Positions 11,038-21,802 of a stretch of 64,000 bases of DNA are shown one piece after another. The stretch is from positions 147,301,813 to 147,365,812 of the forward strand of contig CM076193.1 in assembly GCA_038277395.1 (NCBI GenBank). The letters run 5' to 3'. A program made the translations under genes and the position numbers. Position 1 is the first letter of the stretch. Every line of letters begins with the position of its first letter. Source of the DNA: Dryocosmus kuriphilus (Eukaryota > Arthropoda > Insecta > Hymenoptera > Cynipidae). The notes under the pieces were generated by a model. It was not told the DNA's origin. It ran no database searches and worked only from the letters and a program-made list of their open reading frames with translations.

Positions 11038-12046
11038 GGGGGGGGGGGGGGGGGGGAGGTATATTAGTGGTAGGCGGTAAAGTGCAAGTATTGAAGGGGG
11101 TGAAGGAAATGGGGGGATGGGGAAAGATTTGTCCCTGGCGAGAGAGGGGCTAAAGAGTATTTAAAGAAGGGACTGAGGGGATAAGTGGCGAGGAGGGCTA
11201 ATTGGCGAGGAGGGAAAAGAGGCTGAGGGATTAGAGAAGTGGATGATTTAAGTTTTGAGGGGCTATATAAGATATGGAGGGAAGGAGCGCCCTAAGGGGC
11301 GAGTAGGAGAAGGGATGGTGTTATGTAAGAGAGCGAATAAAGTTATCTCCACCCTACTCAAGTGAGTAGAGTGGTGGGGAGTATCATGATAGGGCAGGGA
11401 GAGGGCGATTGCGAAAAAGTGGGGATATGGTTATATAGGAGAGGTGGTCAAAATTACAGGGTGGAAGGGGAAAGGGTACTGAGAAGTGGAGGGAATGTTG
11501 GTTGAATAGCTATACACAATTCGAGGAAAATTATGAGTGCGGGAGGGAGAGGGGCTAGGGATACTCAGAAGCGGAGGGGTTGATGATTGAGTAGGTATGC
11601 ATAATGGGAAGGAAATTATGAGGGTGAGATGGAAAGGAATATATATGAATTGTGGAAAGGGTGTAGGTCTGGTGTATCGGGAGGAAGAGGGGTAAGAGAA
11701 GTGGAGGGTTTGAGTTTTGAGGGGGGTATACGGGATGAGAAGGAAAGTAGCGTCATGAAAAGGAGTAAGAGTGGGATTGGTGATATTTAGGAGAGAGGGC
11801 CACTGGTCTAAGGTGGATGGAGGAGATTTGATAGTACGGGAGGGGCGAAAAGGGAAGGTAAGGGTATATAGGAGAGTGTAGAGGGGAAAAGGGGTTGATG
11901 TTTAAATATGTATAGGTTAAAAAGAGTGGAGAAGTTCGATGGAGGGATTGCTTGAGGAGAGGGTACATATGAAGTACATATGAAGTGGAGGAGATAAGAG
12001 GATTTTCCAACGGGTGAAGAGGGGCAGGAGATACGGAGAGGGTCAA
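11038..12046. repeat. 19-G run and purine-rich degenerate repeat
   Basis: A run of 19 G at 11038-11056 opens about 1 kb of G/A-rich sequence with recurring GAGAAGTGGAGGG and GGAAATTATGAG words (for example near 11480, 11570 and 11700). The frames on either strand are low-complexity and show no family. A short hairpin (CTACTCA, AG, TGAGTAG) lies near 11355. Confidence 0.6.
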
Positions 12047-12152
12047 ATAAGTGCAGGCATTGGTAATTGAGGACTGTTAAAAAGAAGGGCTTAACGAAGT
12101 CAATAGAGTGGGTAGGAGGTTTAATATAAAAGGTGTGGTTCAATTCAATGGT
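12047..12152 (-). repeat. second copy of the PLE-B 3' tail
   Basis: About 105 bases match 16850-16953 with a single visible mismatch (GGTAATT versus GGGAATT). At 16850 the sequence directly follows the PLE-B coding end, so this is a detached fragment of the same family, read on the minus strand. The near identity suggests a recent origin. Confidence 0.8.
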
Positions 12153-12859
12153 TCTTCTTCTTTAGTTCCTTTTCCATAGGTGGTATGCATCCTATGGCTA
12201 TATTTTCTTTAGAGTTACTTAAGCGGGAGAAAAGATATAGTTATTTTACTCCAGAATGCAGCAGACGCTTTGCAAACTTCAGACGTTAAAAGATAAATAT
12301 CTTAGTCGTTATAAAGTGCTAGCCTTATTTTAAAAGCGAGGTCGTACCGCGACTCGGAAGGGAACAATCTCGATGAGATATCGCTCCCGTCAACAACGCG
12401 ACACTCTTTTCTCCATTATTTTTTTACTCATCTCCTGTCTTTGCTTCACCTACCACCTCCTCCATTTCCATCTTTGTCTTCGTCTTATTCCTATTCCTTG
12501 AGAAATTCAACTTCATCGTTTCCTACTCTCTTTTTTCCATACGTAATGATATACACTTTCCTCCAGTTAGGACAAACGGGAAAATTGAGACGACAAATTG
12601 TCGTCGTTATCTACCAGCGACATACACTCGCAATTAGCTAGTCGAATCGTTATGGAGTGACAAATGAGAGTTGGAATCCAGGTTACCGGTTTCTTATCAA
12701 AAGAGTCAGATAATTAAGTATCTAGACATTTTTAATTATTTTTCTTAAAGATTCTTGAATTTTTATATTGATTGCCGTTAAAGTAGATTGTGTAATAAAT
12801 CTCTTACCATAAGGGATTATGGCTTTGTATTATAATAGATAATTTTTTGTCTGTTTCAG
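12153..12859. other. intron sequence before the first visible receptor exon
   Basis: No repeat or gene was recognised. The last 20 bases form a pyrimidine-rich acceptor (TTTTTTGTCTGTTTCAG) ending at 12859. Confidence 0.5.
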
Positions 12860-13057
12860 CTGTCTCTGTCTCAGTAGGTGTCTGGACACTTGTTGCCATA
12901 TCTCTGGAGAGGTACTATGCCATTTGTCGGCCGTTAAAGTCAAGACGATGGCAGACACAATTCCACGCTTATAAAATGATAGTTGTCGTTTGGGCTGCTA
13001 GTCTCGTATGGAGTGCGCCCATTTTGGTTGTTTCGAAATTAAAAAGTATCACAGGAG
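12860..13057 (+). CDS. cholecystokinin/sulfakinin-type receptor, exon with TM3 end to TM4
   Basis: This exon encodes the cytoplasmic half of TM3, the ERY signature (E/DRY motif used for G-protein coupling) in ISLERYYAICRPL, intracellular loop 2 (WQTQFHAYK) and TM4 (MIVVVWAASLVWSAP). The acceptor is TTTCAG|CT and the donor GGAG|GTGAGA. Two bases complete an Ala codon begun upstream and one base starts a Gly codon, so both ends are phase 1, which agrees with the next exon. The AVSVSV start and following residues fit class A neuropeptide receptors of the CCK/sulfakinin group, plasma-membrane proteins sensing satiety peptides. Exons for the N-terminus and TM1-TM2 are not in the 12.8 kb upstream. 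The family assignment rests mainly on all three exons together. Confidence 0.88.
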
Positions 13058-14792
13058 GTGAGATAAAAATTAATCTAAGTTGAGCATCTATAGAGAATTA
13101 GGTATTCACGGATGCATGTCCACTAGGGCAGTCCAAAAAATTGTTTTGAGTTTATAAGTTCTCATCCCTCCTGTTATGTTATTTGGTAAAAAAAAACTTC
13201 CTAGTTTTTTTCAGATTAAAAAAACTTTAAAGGCAGTTTAGCCCAAGAGCGTTTAAAATTCAAGAAATTGTTTCATTTCGAAAAGAATCGTAAATGTTTC
13301 TTAGAGATGATGTAAAATATTTGTATAAAGAATGCGAAGGCTAACAATTTTATTATGTTAATAAAAGCACCCCTAAATTCGTTAAAAGTCACACCGTAAC
13401 ATACTTTAATTGATGCACAAAATTTTATAAAATAAGAACTGATATTGCTGAGATTAAGGTATTGTAGGCACAAAAAAACAGAACTTTTTAAAAATATCTA
13501 ATTATATTTTTCAAAATTGTAGCATTATCAATGATGGTCTCGTTTCCAGAAGAAAAGATTATTTTCATGATAAAAATTTGAAACATAAAAAATCTTTTTT
13601 TTAATCTTTGTTTCAGGTCAATTTTTTTTTTCTAATCCCTTCTTACCAAATTTAAGATGATAATAAATGGTGTCTTAGTTGCCCGAGAAAAAGATTCCCT
13701 ACAACTTGACTTCATTCAATTTTAAAAAATAAATTTTTTAGTGACTCAAATCATTAAAACATTATTCTTCAAACGACAAATTTTATAAAGAATTAATTTT
13801 TTTAATAATAGTTTATTCGTTTTAAAAAGTGGAATAAAAGCTCCAGTTGTAAAGTATCTTTTTCCTGTGAAAATAAGCAATCATTCATTTGGTAAAAAGT
13901 AATAAGAAGAAAAACTTTGTTCAAAACAAATTTTTTTAAATAAAACATTTTTTATGCTTGGAATTTTTGTAATGAAAAATAACATTTTCTCCTTTAAACC
14001 AGTGTCTAGTAAAAGGATATTGAAATTCTTGAAAGTATAATTAGCTACTTTTCCAGAGAGTTATTTTTTTCTTTCCCATAATACCTTAAATCACTCTAGG
14101 GATCGTTCAAATATTACGTAACATTAAAAAGGGGGGGGAGGGGGTCAGATTTTTGTTATACCAAGTTAAAGTTATACACACCTACAGAAATTCTGTCAAC
14201 CTGGGATTTTATAATTTCCGATTATCTGATTTCTATTATTTTTATCTTTTGTGTAACATTAAACTTTTTTAAAATCTTGTCTTGTTTCGATTAACCTTTA
14301 TGAACAATTACACACATACATACACATATTTTTATATGTACGACTTTGGGATGATTTTTAGAATAAGTTTTGAGTCGCGACGCTCCAATGAGCGGTTGTT
14401 TTTGTTTTTGGAGGACGTTCTTATTTTTATAAAATTTTTACATTAATCATGCGATTTCTATGATCTTTTTTGGATTGTGTTGTTGACTCCGACGTCAAGA
14501 TTGTCATTAATCTTTTCATTGGTAAGTCTTTCCATACACCTGCTTCTTATTTTCTGTGTTTGATAATATAACCTATTAAAAAATTTGATCACTTCCTTAA
14601 AATTTTTCAATCAGAATTATTTTTGTTACCTTACTTTTGTTTTTGAATATTATTGATTTTCATTTTTTGCCCTTGGTATTTCTTACTCTTCCTTATTAAC
14701 TTGATTTATCTTTTCTTGCCAGTTCTGTACTTTGCTGTTTGATGAATGACTTGGAAATTTTGATGTTGAAGCTGATAATAATATTTCTTATG
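13058..14792. other. start of the 20.5-kb receptor intron, no gene
   Basis: AT-rich intron without coding signal. Around 14095-14150 a GGGATCGTTCAAATATTACGT word followed by a G-rich GGGGGGGAGGGGGTC resembles the end of some insect DNA transposons, but no matching opposite end was found. The intron runs from 13058 to 33573. Confidence 0.5.
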
Positions 14793-14895
14793 TGTTTTCT
14801 TCACTGTAGGAAAAACTTTTCGGTTTTGCAGGTCCAAATTAGTGAGTAGTCGAAATATTTTTAAAAGAAAACATCAACATAATTCAGAATCATTG

Positions 14896-14931
14896 GCAAC
14901 GTTTCGGACGAGGTGTGGTCCCTTTTCAAGC
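14896..14931 (-). ncRNA. hammerhead-like motif, PLE-B left arm
   Basis: On the minus strand CTTGAAAA is followed by GGAC, a CACACCTC loop, GTCC and then GAAACGTTG. This is the stem II plus GAAA layout of PLE hammerheads, with the first core box diverged from CTGATGA. Confidence 0.45.
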
Positions 14932-15124
14932 CTATAAACCAAAGAAGGAAATTTTATAATATATATAAAAATGAAACAGACAAATATAATCTCAACTATG
15001 TTGGAGTACATAAATAATAATAAATAAGGAATGTTAATACCTATTATCATCTGTATTAGACGAATTACGATAATAATTTAGAAATAATTGTTCACATAAA
15101 TATCCATTCAAGATTAGGTAAAAC

Positions 15125-16361
15125 CCCACACAGCATGCAACGTTGCAAAAAATGGTGTAACACTTCAGAAATATTTCATTTTGATTACATTTGCAATGAT
15201 ACAGGTGAAATGTATGAGAAACATTGGAGATTGATTTCTGATGAAATATTGCATCTGCAATACATCAGAAATATTTATAAAATCTTTCATATGAAACATT
15301 TCGTTTACAACTCCGTGAAAATGTTTTTGCAACATTTCAAAATAATGTATCTGAAACATTACTGATGTAGCGTTTCAAAAATATTGTTTTTTCAATATTG
15401 CACCTGCAATAAATCTAAAATGTTAATGCAATGTTACATATGGAATATTTCATTTCCAGCTCCGTGAAAATGTTTCTGCAACATTTCAAAATAATGTATC
15501 TGAAACATTACTAATGTAACGTTTCAAAAATATTGTTTTTTAAATATTGCACCAGCAATAAATCTAAAATGTTAATGAAATGTTACATATAGAACATTTC
15601 ATTTCCAACTCCGTGAAAATGTTTCTGCAACATTTCAAATTAATGTACCTGAAATATTCCTACTGTAATGTTTCTGAAATATATATTTTTTAATATTGCA
15701 CCTGCAACAAATCAAATATGTTAATGAAATGTTACAGATGAAACATTTCATTTGCAACTCCGTGAAAATGTTTTTGCTACATTTCCAAAAAATGTATCTA
15801 AAATATTACTAATGTAATGTTTTCAAAATATTGTTTCTTCAATATTGCACCTGCAATAAATATTAAATTTAAATGCAATTTAACAGATGACACATTTATT
15901 TCCAACTCCGTGAAAATGTTTCTGTAACATTTCCAAATAATGTATCTGTTACATTATTAATTGAATCTTTCTGAAATATTCTAACTAAAACATTCCATGA
16001 GTAATACCTAGGAAATGTTGGTGAAACATTACACATTGATTGCATTATAGTGATACGAAACATTTCAATAATGTTCCTAGGTTACTCTGGAAGTATTATG
16101 GCATGATTTCGGAAACATTGCACGTTGATGACATTGCAATGATATGAAACATTTCAGCAATACTCCTGAATCATTTCCCAAATATTATCGCAGCATTTAA
16201 GAAACATTGCACATTGATTACATTGAAATGATAGCGGACATTTAATGTTCCTGCAATGTTTTTGCAATGAATCAAAAATGATCTGGTAACATTAATGCAA
16301 TATGCAATATTGCATATGAAATATTGCTGAATGATTTCTGCAACATAACATGCTGTGTGGG
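15125..16361. mobile_element. 1237-bp non-autonomous TIR element filled with a 149-bp tandem repeat
   Basis: It starts CCCACACAGCATG and ends CATGCTGTGTGGG, a perfect 13-base inverted repeat. The other PLE-B arm (near 17945-17960) shows the uninterrupted site (GGTAAAACATTCC), which fixes the ends exactly and leaves AC on both sides, a 2-bp target duplication. The inside holds about five imperfect units marked by AACTCCGTGAAAATG at 15309, 15459, 15608, 15756 and 15904 (spacing 148-150) and rich in AAACATTTC. No transposase is encoded. The superfamily is unknown. Confidence 0.85.
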
Positions 16362-16784
16362 ACATTCCAATACTAGAATAATGTCTGTTTATGGAGAATT
16401 TTATGAAATCGAAGATGAATAATCCATAATAACATTGTATTTTAACATTATACAAAGATAATGTCAAGATAACTGTAAAAAGAATTATAAACTGTGAGTT
16501 AAATCTTGGAATGGAAGAGGTTATGTTACAGTATAGGTAAAAAGGAAAAAGAAGAAACTTACTCAATTTTAAAAAGGTGAACATCATTCGAGATTGAAAC
16601 ATTTTCCTTGTTTAACCACAATCATGTAAATCACATTTTAAAGACAACTTTTCTTAGAAAATATAAAGAAAAAATAAAGAGAAAACATTTTGAGTAACAA
16701 ATGTGTCTCTACGGAAAATAGACGCCAGAAAGAGAGTTCCAAAGTACAAAAGGCAGAAACCATATATTACATATATGTGTCAAG

Positions 16785-16850
16785 GTCATTTTAAGGTCAA
16801 TTTTACGTCTTATTCATAATTCAAAAGAATACAGAAGTTTTATCGCATAA
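16785..16850. repeat. fragment matching the mariner arm region 21319-21385 (inverted)
   Basis: The stretch with TCAAGGTCATT, TTACGTCTTATTCAT and ATACAGAAGTTTTA is the reverse complement of 21319-21385. It lies between the PLE-B left arm and the PLE-B tail, so a piece of the mariner repeat family was captured or inserted here. Confidence 0.65.
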
Positions 16851-16944
16851 GTGCAGGCATTGGGAATTGAGGACTGTTAAAAAGAAGGGCTTAACGAAGT
16901 CAATAGAGTGGGTAGGAGGTTTAATATAAAAGGTGTGGTTCAAT

Positions 16945-17616
16945 TCAATGGTTTTCAATGGTCAATTTTTCAAGAGCCATGATGTTGTCAACATTAAAAT
17001 TTCGACGTTTATGTTCCTTAACCCTATATTTCAGAGGTCTGCCAGTATGTCCAATATAGCAACAATCACAATTAGAACAATTTAGTTTATAAACTACATT
17101 CCTCTTTTTGAAAATGTCCAATTTATCTTTCAGAGAAGTAAGTAATAAGGAATTCGATTTAATTGGTCTGAAAATGACTTAAATTTTAATGTGTTTTAAA
17201 ATATTGGTGAGTTTATCTGTTATGCGTGAAATGTATGGAATAATTGTGAAACTTTGTTTTCGATTATCAGATGATTTATTAGTGGATTGATTGTATATAG
17301 CATTAATCCGGATTTTAACTAGTCTATTAATGAGATTAATGGGGTATCCATTATCTGTTAAAATCTTTTTAATCAAAATGATGTTTTGTGATCTGAAATT
17401 AAACGATGAAAATTTAATTGCTCTATCAATGAGCCCAAAAATCATTCCTTTCTTCTGGGACAAAGGATGTTGCGAGAAAAAATGCAAATATCTGCCGGAC
17501 CAAGTAAGCTTGTGATACCAATTTTCTTCACTTTCAAGAACACTCATACATATATATGGTTTCTGCCTTTTGTACTTTGGAACTCTCTTTCTGGCGTCTA
17601 TTTTCCGCAGACACAT
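16945..17616 (-). pseudogene. PLE-B: RT thumb region and GIY-YIG endonuclease
   Basis: On the minus strand one frame runs 224 codons with a single internal TAA at 17179-17181. The first part (WYHKLTWSGRYLHFFSQHP, GLIDRAIKFSS, NGYPINLINR) is the post-palm region of a Penelope-like RT. After the stop, RNVVYKLNCSNC, YIGHTGRPLKYRVKEHK and RRNFNVDNI form a complete GIY-YIG module before TGA at 16945-16947. The RT palm with YxDD is missing, so the copy starts inside the gene. The first residues overlap the inverted arm. Confidence 0.82.
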
Positions 17617-18140
17617 TTGTCACTCAAAAATGTTTTCTCTTTATTTTTTCTTTATATTTTCTAAGAAAAGTGTTTTTTAAAATGTGATTTGCATGATTGT
17701 GGTTAAACAAGGAAAATGTTTCAATCTCGAATGATGTTCACCTTTTTAAAATTGAGTAAGTTTCTTCTTCTGCTTTTTACCTATACCTGTAACATAACCT
17801 CTTACATTCCAAGTTTTTAACTCACAGTTTATAATTCTTTTTACAGCTATCTTGACATTATCTTTGTATAATGTTAAAATACAATGTTATTATTCATCTT
17901 CGATTTCATAAAATTCTCGATGAATAGACATTATTCTAGTATTGGAATGTTTTACCTAATCTTGAATGGATCTTTATGTGGACAATTAGTTCTAAATTAT
18001 TGTCGTAATTCGTCTAATACAGATGTTAATAGGTATTAAGTTTCCTTATTTATTATTATTTATGTACTCCAACATTGTTGAGATTATATTTGTCTGTTTT
18101 ATTTTTATATATTATAAAATTTCCTTCTTTGGTTTATAGG

Positions 18141-18177
18141 CTTGAAAACGGACCACACCTGGTCCGAAAGGTTGTCA
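18141..18177 (+). ncRNA. hammerhead-like motif, PLE-B right arm
   Basis: CTTGAAAAC, then GGACCA, loop CACC and TGGTCC (a perfect 6-bp stem), then GAAAGGTTGTC. It is the inverted counterpart of 14896-14931 and has the better stem. Confidence 0.45.
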
Positions 18178-19191
18178 ATGATTCTGAATTATATTGATAT
18201 TTTCTTTTAAAAATGTTTTGACTACTCACTAATTTGGACCTGAAAAACCGAAAACTTTTTCCTACATTATCGTAAGGTCGAGAATCATGATACAATGTTT
18301 TTTTCACTGTTTAATATACATTTTTCTTACATACCACTTTTTGATATGTCGTATTTATATCTTATATATCACAGGTAATTTACATTATCGTTTATATCTG
18401 ATTTTTCTGTTTATACTATTTTTGACAAACTTTATTGTATGTACATTAATGTTTCAATGTTAAGTATATTTTATAGGCTTAAAAATGGTCCGTTATAAAA
18501 GAAGTGTTTGCTGTTTTTATTTCGACGGAAATTCTTTCCGAAGAGAAAAATTTACATAGTACCTCATGGTCGCAATTTTAATTATGTATATGGACATATG
18601 TCTGGAACCTTTCAGGTTTCAATAGAAAAAAATAAACCATAAAATTGTTTTAGGTACAACAATGGAAATTTTACTACATTAGCTAAAGATGCTCTTTAAT
18701 GATATTCTGTATCTGGACAGACGAAACTCCTGTCTTCAAATATACAGGGTTAGTCATTTTAATTTAACCAGTCAATTATTTCGTTAACCATAAGGGTAGG
18801 AGAAAAATGTTTAGGAGACAAAAATTGTAGGTTACAGAGGGGGCCAACTGATGCTGATCTTGCCCTTGACCTTGAGGTCAAGGATCAATGTCATTTGAAG
18901 GTCATCTTTCGTTTTTTGAATAGAAACCCCTATTTTTTACTTCAGATTCTGAAAGAGCGAGAATTTTTTACGTTGAGATATGTGCCCATGTTTAGAGGTA
19001 AAATTGACGCGTATGGGTCAAGATTCCTGCTAAAAGACTCAGCATTGAGGTGGGAGAACCTGGGCCGGGGGTCGTTTTGTGAAAATAAACCTTTGCAACA
19101 GTTGTTCGATTGGTTGGAGGTTACATTGTTATGACCTTGGATTTGACCTTCACCCATACATGTATGTTTTTTAAATGATAACCCTTACTTT

Positions 19192-19449
19192 TAGCATAAC
19201 CCAGGAGTAACGACGAGGACGTAGTAGGCTCTACTCCCTTTGGGGTGCTTTATTAACGTGAGTCCCCTTGCCTCTCACGATCCGGGGTGCTTTATTAACG
19301 TGAGTCCCCTTTCCTCTCACGATCCGGGGTGCTTTGTTAACGTGAGTCCCCTTGCCTCTCACGATCCGGGGTGCTTTGTTAACGTGAGTCCCCTTGCCTC
19401 TCACGATCCGGGGTGCTTTATTAACGTGAGTCCCCTTGCCTCTCACAAT
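19192..19449. repeat. 42-bp hairpin minisatellite with conserved leader
   Basis: Five units of GGGGTGCTTTATTAACGTGA plus GTCCCCTTGCCTCTCACGATCC, period 42 (14 codons, so all frames stay open). Each unit contains CGTGAG...CTCACG, a 6-bp inverted pair. The leader 19192-19237 (CCCAGGAGTAACGACGAGGA, CCCTTTGG) recurs with the array, inverted, at 44476-44777. Confidence 0.88.
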
Positions 19450-19510
19450 TAATGATGAGACAATGAGAAAAGAAATAATTTATTATCGGTTTTGCTCGAA
19501 GTTATTACTA

Positions 19511-20569
19511 TTATCGGTTTTGCTCGAAGTTATTACCATTTACTTGAAGGCACTGCCTGAGCCTCTGTTCAAAACTTTCAACTGTACGCAGTAAGACTTC
19601 TCTAGGAATTTCTGTACACTCAATTCTAATCCTTTGTATCATATTCTCCCGTGTTGTGGGTGCTTCGGCATACACAGTATTTTTTAGGTATCCCCAAAGA
19701 AAGAAATCTGGAGAAGTTAAGACAGGTGATCTTGAAGGCCAACTAACTGGATCAGCTCTTCCAATCCACCTATCTCGGTAGTGAGTATTTAAAAACGCTC
19801 GCACAATTCGAGCATAATGTGCTGGTGCACCATCAAGTTGTATCCACATTCTGCGTCTAGTTTCAAGATCCACATCTTCAAGTAGAAGTGAAAGATGATC
19901 CCTTAAAAGCTCTAAAAAGACATATGAATTTACATTTGCTTCGAAAAAGAATGGCCCGATGAGATAAACATTAATTATTCCACACCAAACATTTACACTC
20001 CTTCGATGTTGATTATCCACTGGTCTGTACCAGTGAGGATTCTGATCAGACCAGTAATGGCAGTTATGACGATTCAACTCACCAGTATTATGAAATGTAG
20101 CTTCATCAGAGAAAAGGACATAATTAAAAAAATTCGGATACTGTAAGATCATTTGAAGAGCCCATTGACAGAAAATTATCCTATTCCTCATATCATTACT
20201 AGTTAATGCTTGCGTTAAAGTAATATGATAGGCATGATATCTATTTCTTCGCAAAATTCTGATAACTGTTCTCTGAGGTATTCCTGTTTGTCTCTCTATT
20301 TGTCGGCTACTGATATCAGGATTTAGGTGAACGAATCCTAAAACAACTAAAACGTTAACGTCCCTATCATCATCCTCATGTCTTTCTCGAGTTCTTCGTA
20401 GATGTCCATTTCGAGCTCTTTGTTCATGTGCACGGATGGTAACGTGACTAGGATGACGCCTTTGTGGGTACCAAATTCCGTATAGTCTTGAGGCTGCACG
20501 ATAATTACCATGACATTCTCCTAAAATCAACAACATATCAACTGTCTCTGTTGGGGCATAGTCAGCCAT
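19511..20569 (-). CDS. intact DD41D mariner-like transposase, 352 residues
   Basis: Uninterrupted ATG-to-stop gene inside the 18743-21800 element. Residues 1-110 hold the paired helix-turn-helix DNA-binding region (TVDMLLILGECHGNYRAASR; ISSRQIERQTGIPQRTVIRI). The catalytic residues are D155 in LFSDEATF, D246 in IQLDGAPAHY and D288 in SPDFFLWGYLKN. There are 41 residues between the second and third Asp, hence DD41D as in rosa-type elements. The usual Asp of the preceding SPDLTP motif is Val here (SPVLTS); by alignment that position is not the catalytic one. The enzyme would cut and paste its element at TA sites. The ORF is 60 bases downstream of the minisatellite on the opposite strand. Whether it is expressed cannot be judged from sequence. 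Confidence 0.92.
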   Translation of the reverse strand: MADYAPTETVDMLLILGECHGNYRAASRLYGIWYPQRRHPSHVTIRAHEQRARNGHLRRTRERHEDDDRDVNVLVVLGFVHLNPDISSRQIERQTGIPQRTVIRILRRNRYHAYHITLTQALTSNDMRNRIIFCQWALQMILQYPNFFNYVLFSDEATFHNTGELNRHNCHYWSDQNPHWYRPVDNQHRRSVNVWCGIINVYLIGPFFFEANVNSYVFLELLRDHLSLLLEDVDLETRRRMWIQLDGAPAHYARIVRAFLNTHYRDRWIGRADPVSWPSRSPVLTSPDFFLWGYLKNTVYAEAPTTRENMIQRIRIECTEIPREVLLRTVESFEQRLRQCLQVNGNNFEQNR

Positions 20570-21802
20570 GTTTAGGAGCTATTCTTAAAACAGAAGAATG
20601 CTAATCAAGAAAGATAAATATCGTAGAAAAATGTTAAAAACTGAATAGCAGCGTATAGCGATTACCGAAAAATAATAATAGTAATACAATGTCCATGAAC
20701 ACAACCACTAACTAACGCTAGCAATGTCTATGAACACTAACGTAATTTAAACAAAAGTAGTTGCGACAGCGTTTTTCAAATTTTAGAAATGACAGCCAAC
20801 CGTGCTTTGATTACTTTCTAAACAATTTTCAAGAAGTAATACATTTTTCATTCGACAAATGTATTTTTATGTACTTAATTTTTTCTGTCTTATTTCTTTG
20901 TATGTTTGTTCGCAGCAATTTAGATGAGTACTTAATATGTAGAATCATTAAGTTAGCAGACTTTTCATCGAATTGCAACCAATTTTGAATAGTTAAAATT
21001 TATTAATAATTATTAGCAATACAAGAAATGTTGATACATTTATTACTATCAATGTCAATAGAACTGCATTTAAAAAATACATTGGTCTGATACACTCTTA
21101 AAGAAATAAATAAAGGTTAATTTTAAGGTCTTTACAAATTGACTAGGGAGTTTACCATTTAAAAGACATAGTTAACCCCAAGAAGATTTTCAAATTTGTC
21201 TATTATTCACTATTTCACCATTTATTTTTAGAACCTTGGATTTGACCTTCACCCATACGTTCAAGGCCATTAGAAGCTCACAAGTTCTGAAGCAGTTGAT
21301 TCTTACCAGAATTACTCTTAAAACTTCTGTATTCTTTTGAATTATGAATAAGACGTAAAATTGACCTTGAAATGACCTTGAGCGTATGGGTGAAGGTCAA
21401 ATCCAAGGTCATAAAAATGTAACCTCCAACAAACCGAACAAATGTTGTAAAGGTTTATTTTCACAAAAACGACCCCCGGCCCAGGTTCTCCCACCTCAAT
21501 GCTGACTCTTTTAGCAGGAATTTTCACCCATACGCGTCAATTTTACCTCTAAACATGGGCACATATCTCAACGTAAAATCTCTCGCTCTTTCAGAATCTG
21601 AAGTAAAAAATAGGGGTTTCCATTCGAAAAACGAAAGATGACCTTCAAATGACATTGATCCTTGACCTCAAGGTCAAGGGCAAGATCAGCATCAGTTGGC
21701 CCCCTCTGTAACCTACAATTTTTGTCTCCTAAACATTTTTCTCCTACCCTTATGGTTAACGAAATAATTGACTGATTAAATTAAAATGACTCACCCTGTA
21801 TA

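Larger units (their letters stand above)
14793..18310 (-). mobile_element. PLE-B: Penelope-like element with inverted arms and target duplication
   Basis: The arm 14808-15124 plus 16362-16790 is the inverted complement of 17545-18263. Each outer end begins AGGAAAAA. A 32-base extension (18264-18295) follows the right arm. Beyond it TGTTTTTTTCACTGT (18296-18310) repeats TGTTTTCTTCACTGT (14793-14807), one mismatch in 15, a likely target-site duplication. The coding remnant is on the minus strand (16945-17616). A separate MITE (15125-16361) is inserted in the left arm. Inverted pLTR arms with a short extension are typical of Penelope-like elements. Confidence 0.8.
18743..21800 (-). mobile_element. 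DD41D Tc1/mariner-superfamily element with about 415-bp inverted arms
   Basis: The ends read TACAGGGT...ACCCTGTA and are flanked by TA (18741-18742, 21801-21802), the mariner target duplication. The left arm 18743-19166 is closely matched by the inverted right arm 21385-21800, including the TTAGTCATTTTAATTTAA end, CATAAGGGTAGGAG and CCCCCTCTGTAACCTAC. It encloses an intact transposase gene on the minus strand, a 42-bp minisatellite (19238-19449) and about 800 bases of AT-rich DNA (20570-21380) holding a further inverted copy of the arm's inner end at 21234-21260. Confidence 0.88.

Noticed and set aside
11753..12143. Minus-strand Pro/Ser/Tyr-rich frames
   Set aside because: Translation of purine-rich degenerate repeats; no family features. 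The end overlaps the PLE-B tail fragment.
15135..16602. ORFs in the MITE and PLE-B arm
   Set aside because: They are made of the AAACATTTC-type minisatellite or the non-coding arm, with Phe/His/Lys-rich composition.
19231..19452. Open frames on both strands made of a 14-residue repeat
   Set aside because: The 42-base period keeps every frame open; there is no start, partner domain or codon pattern supporting a protein.
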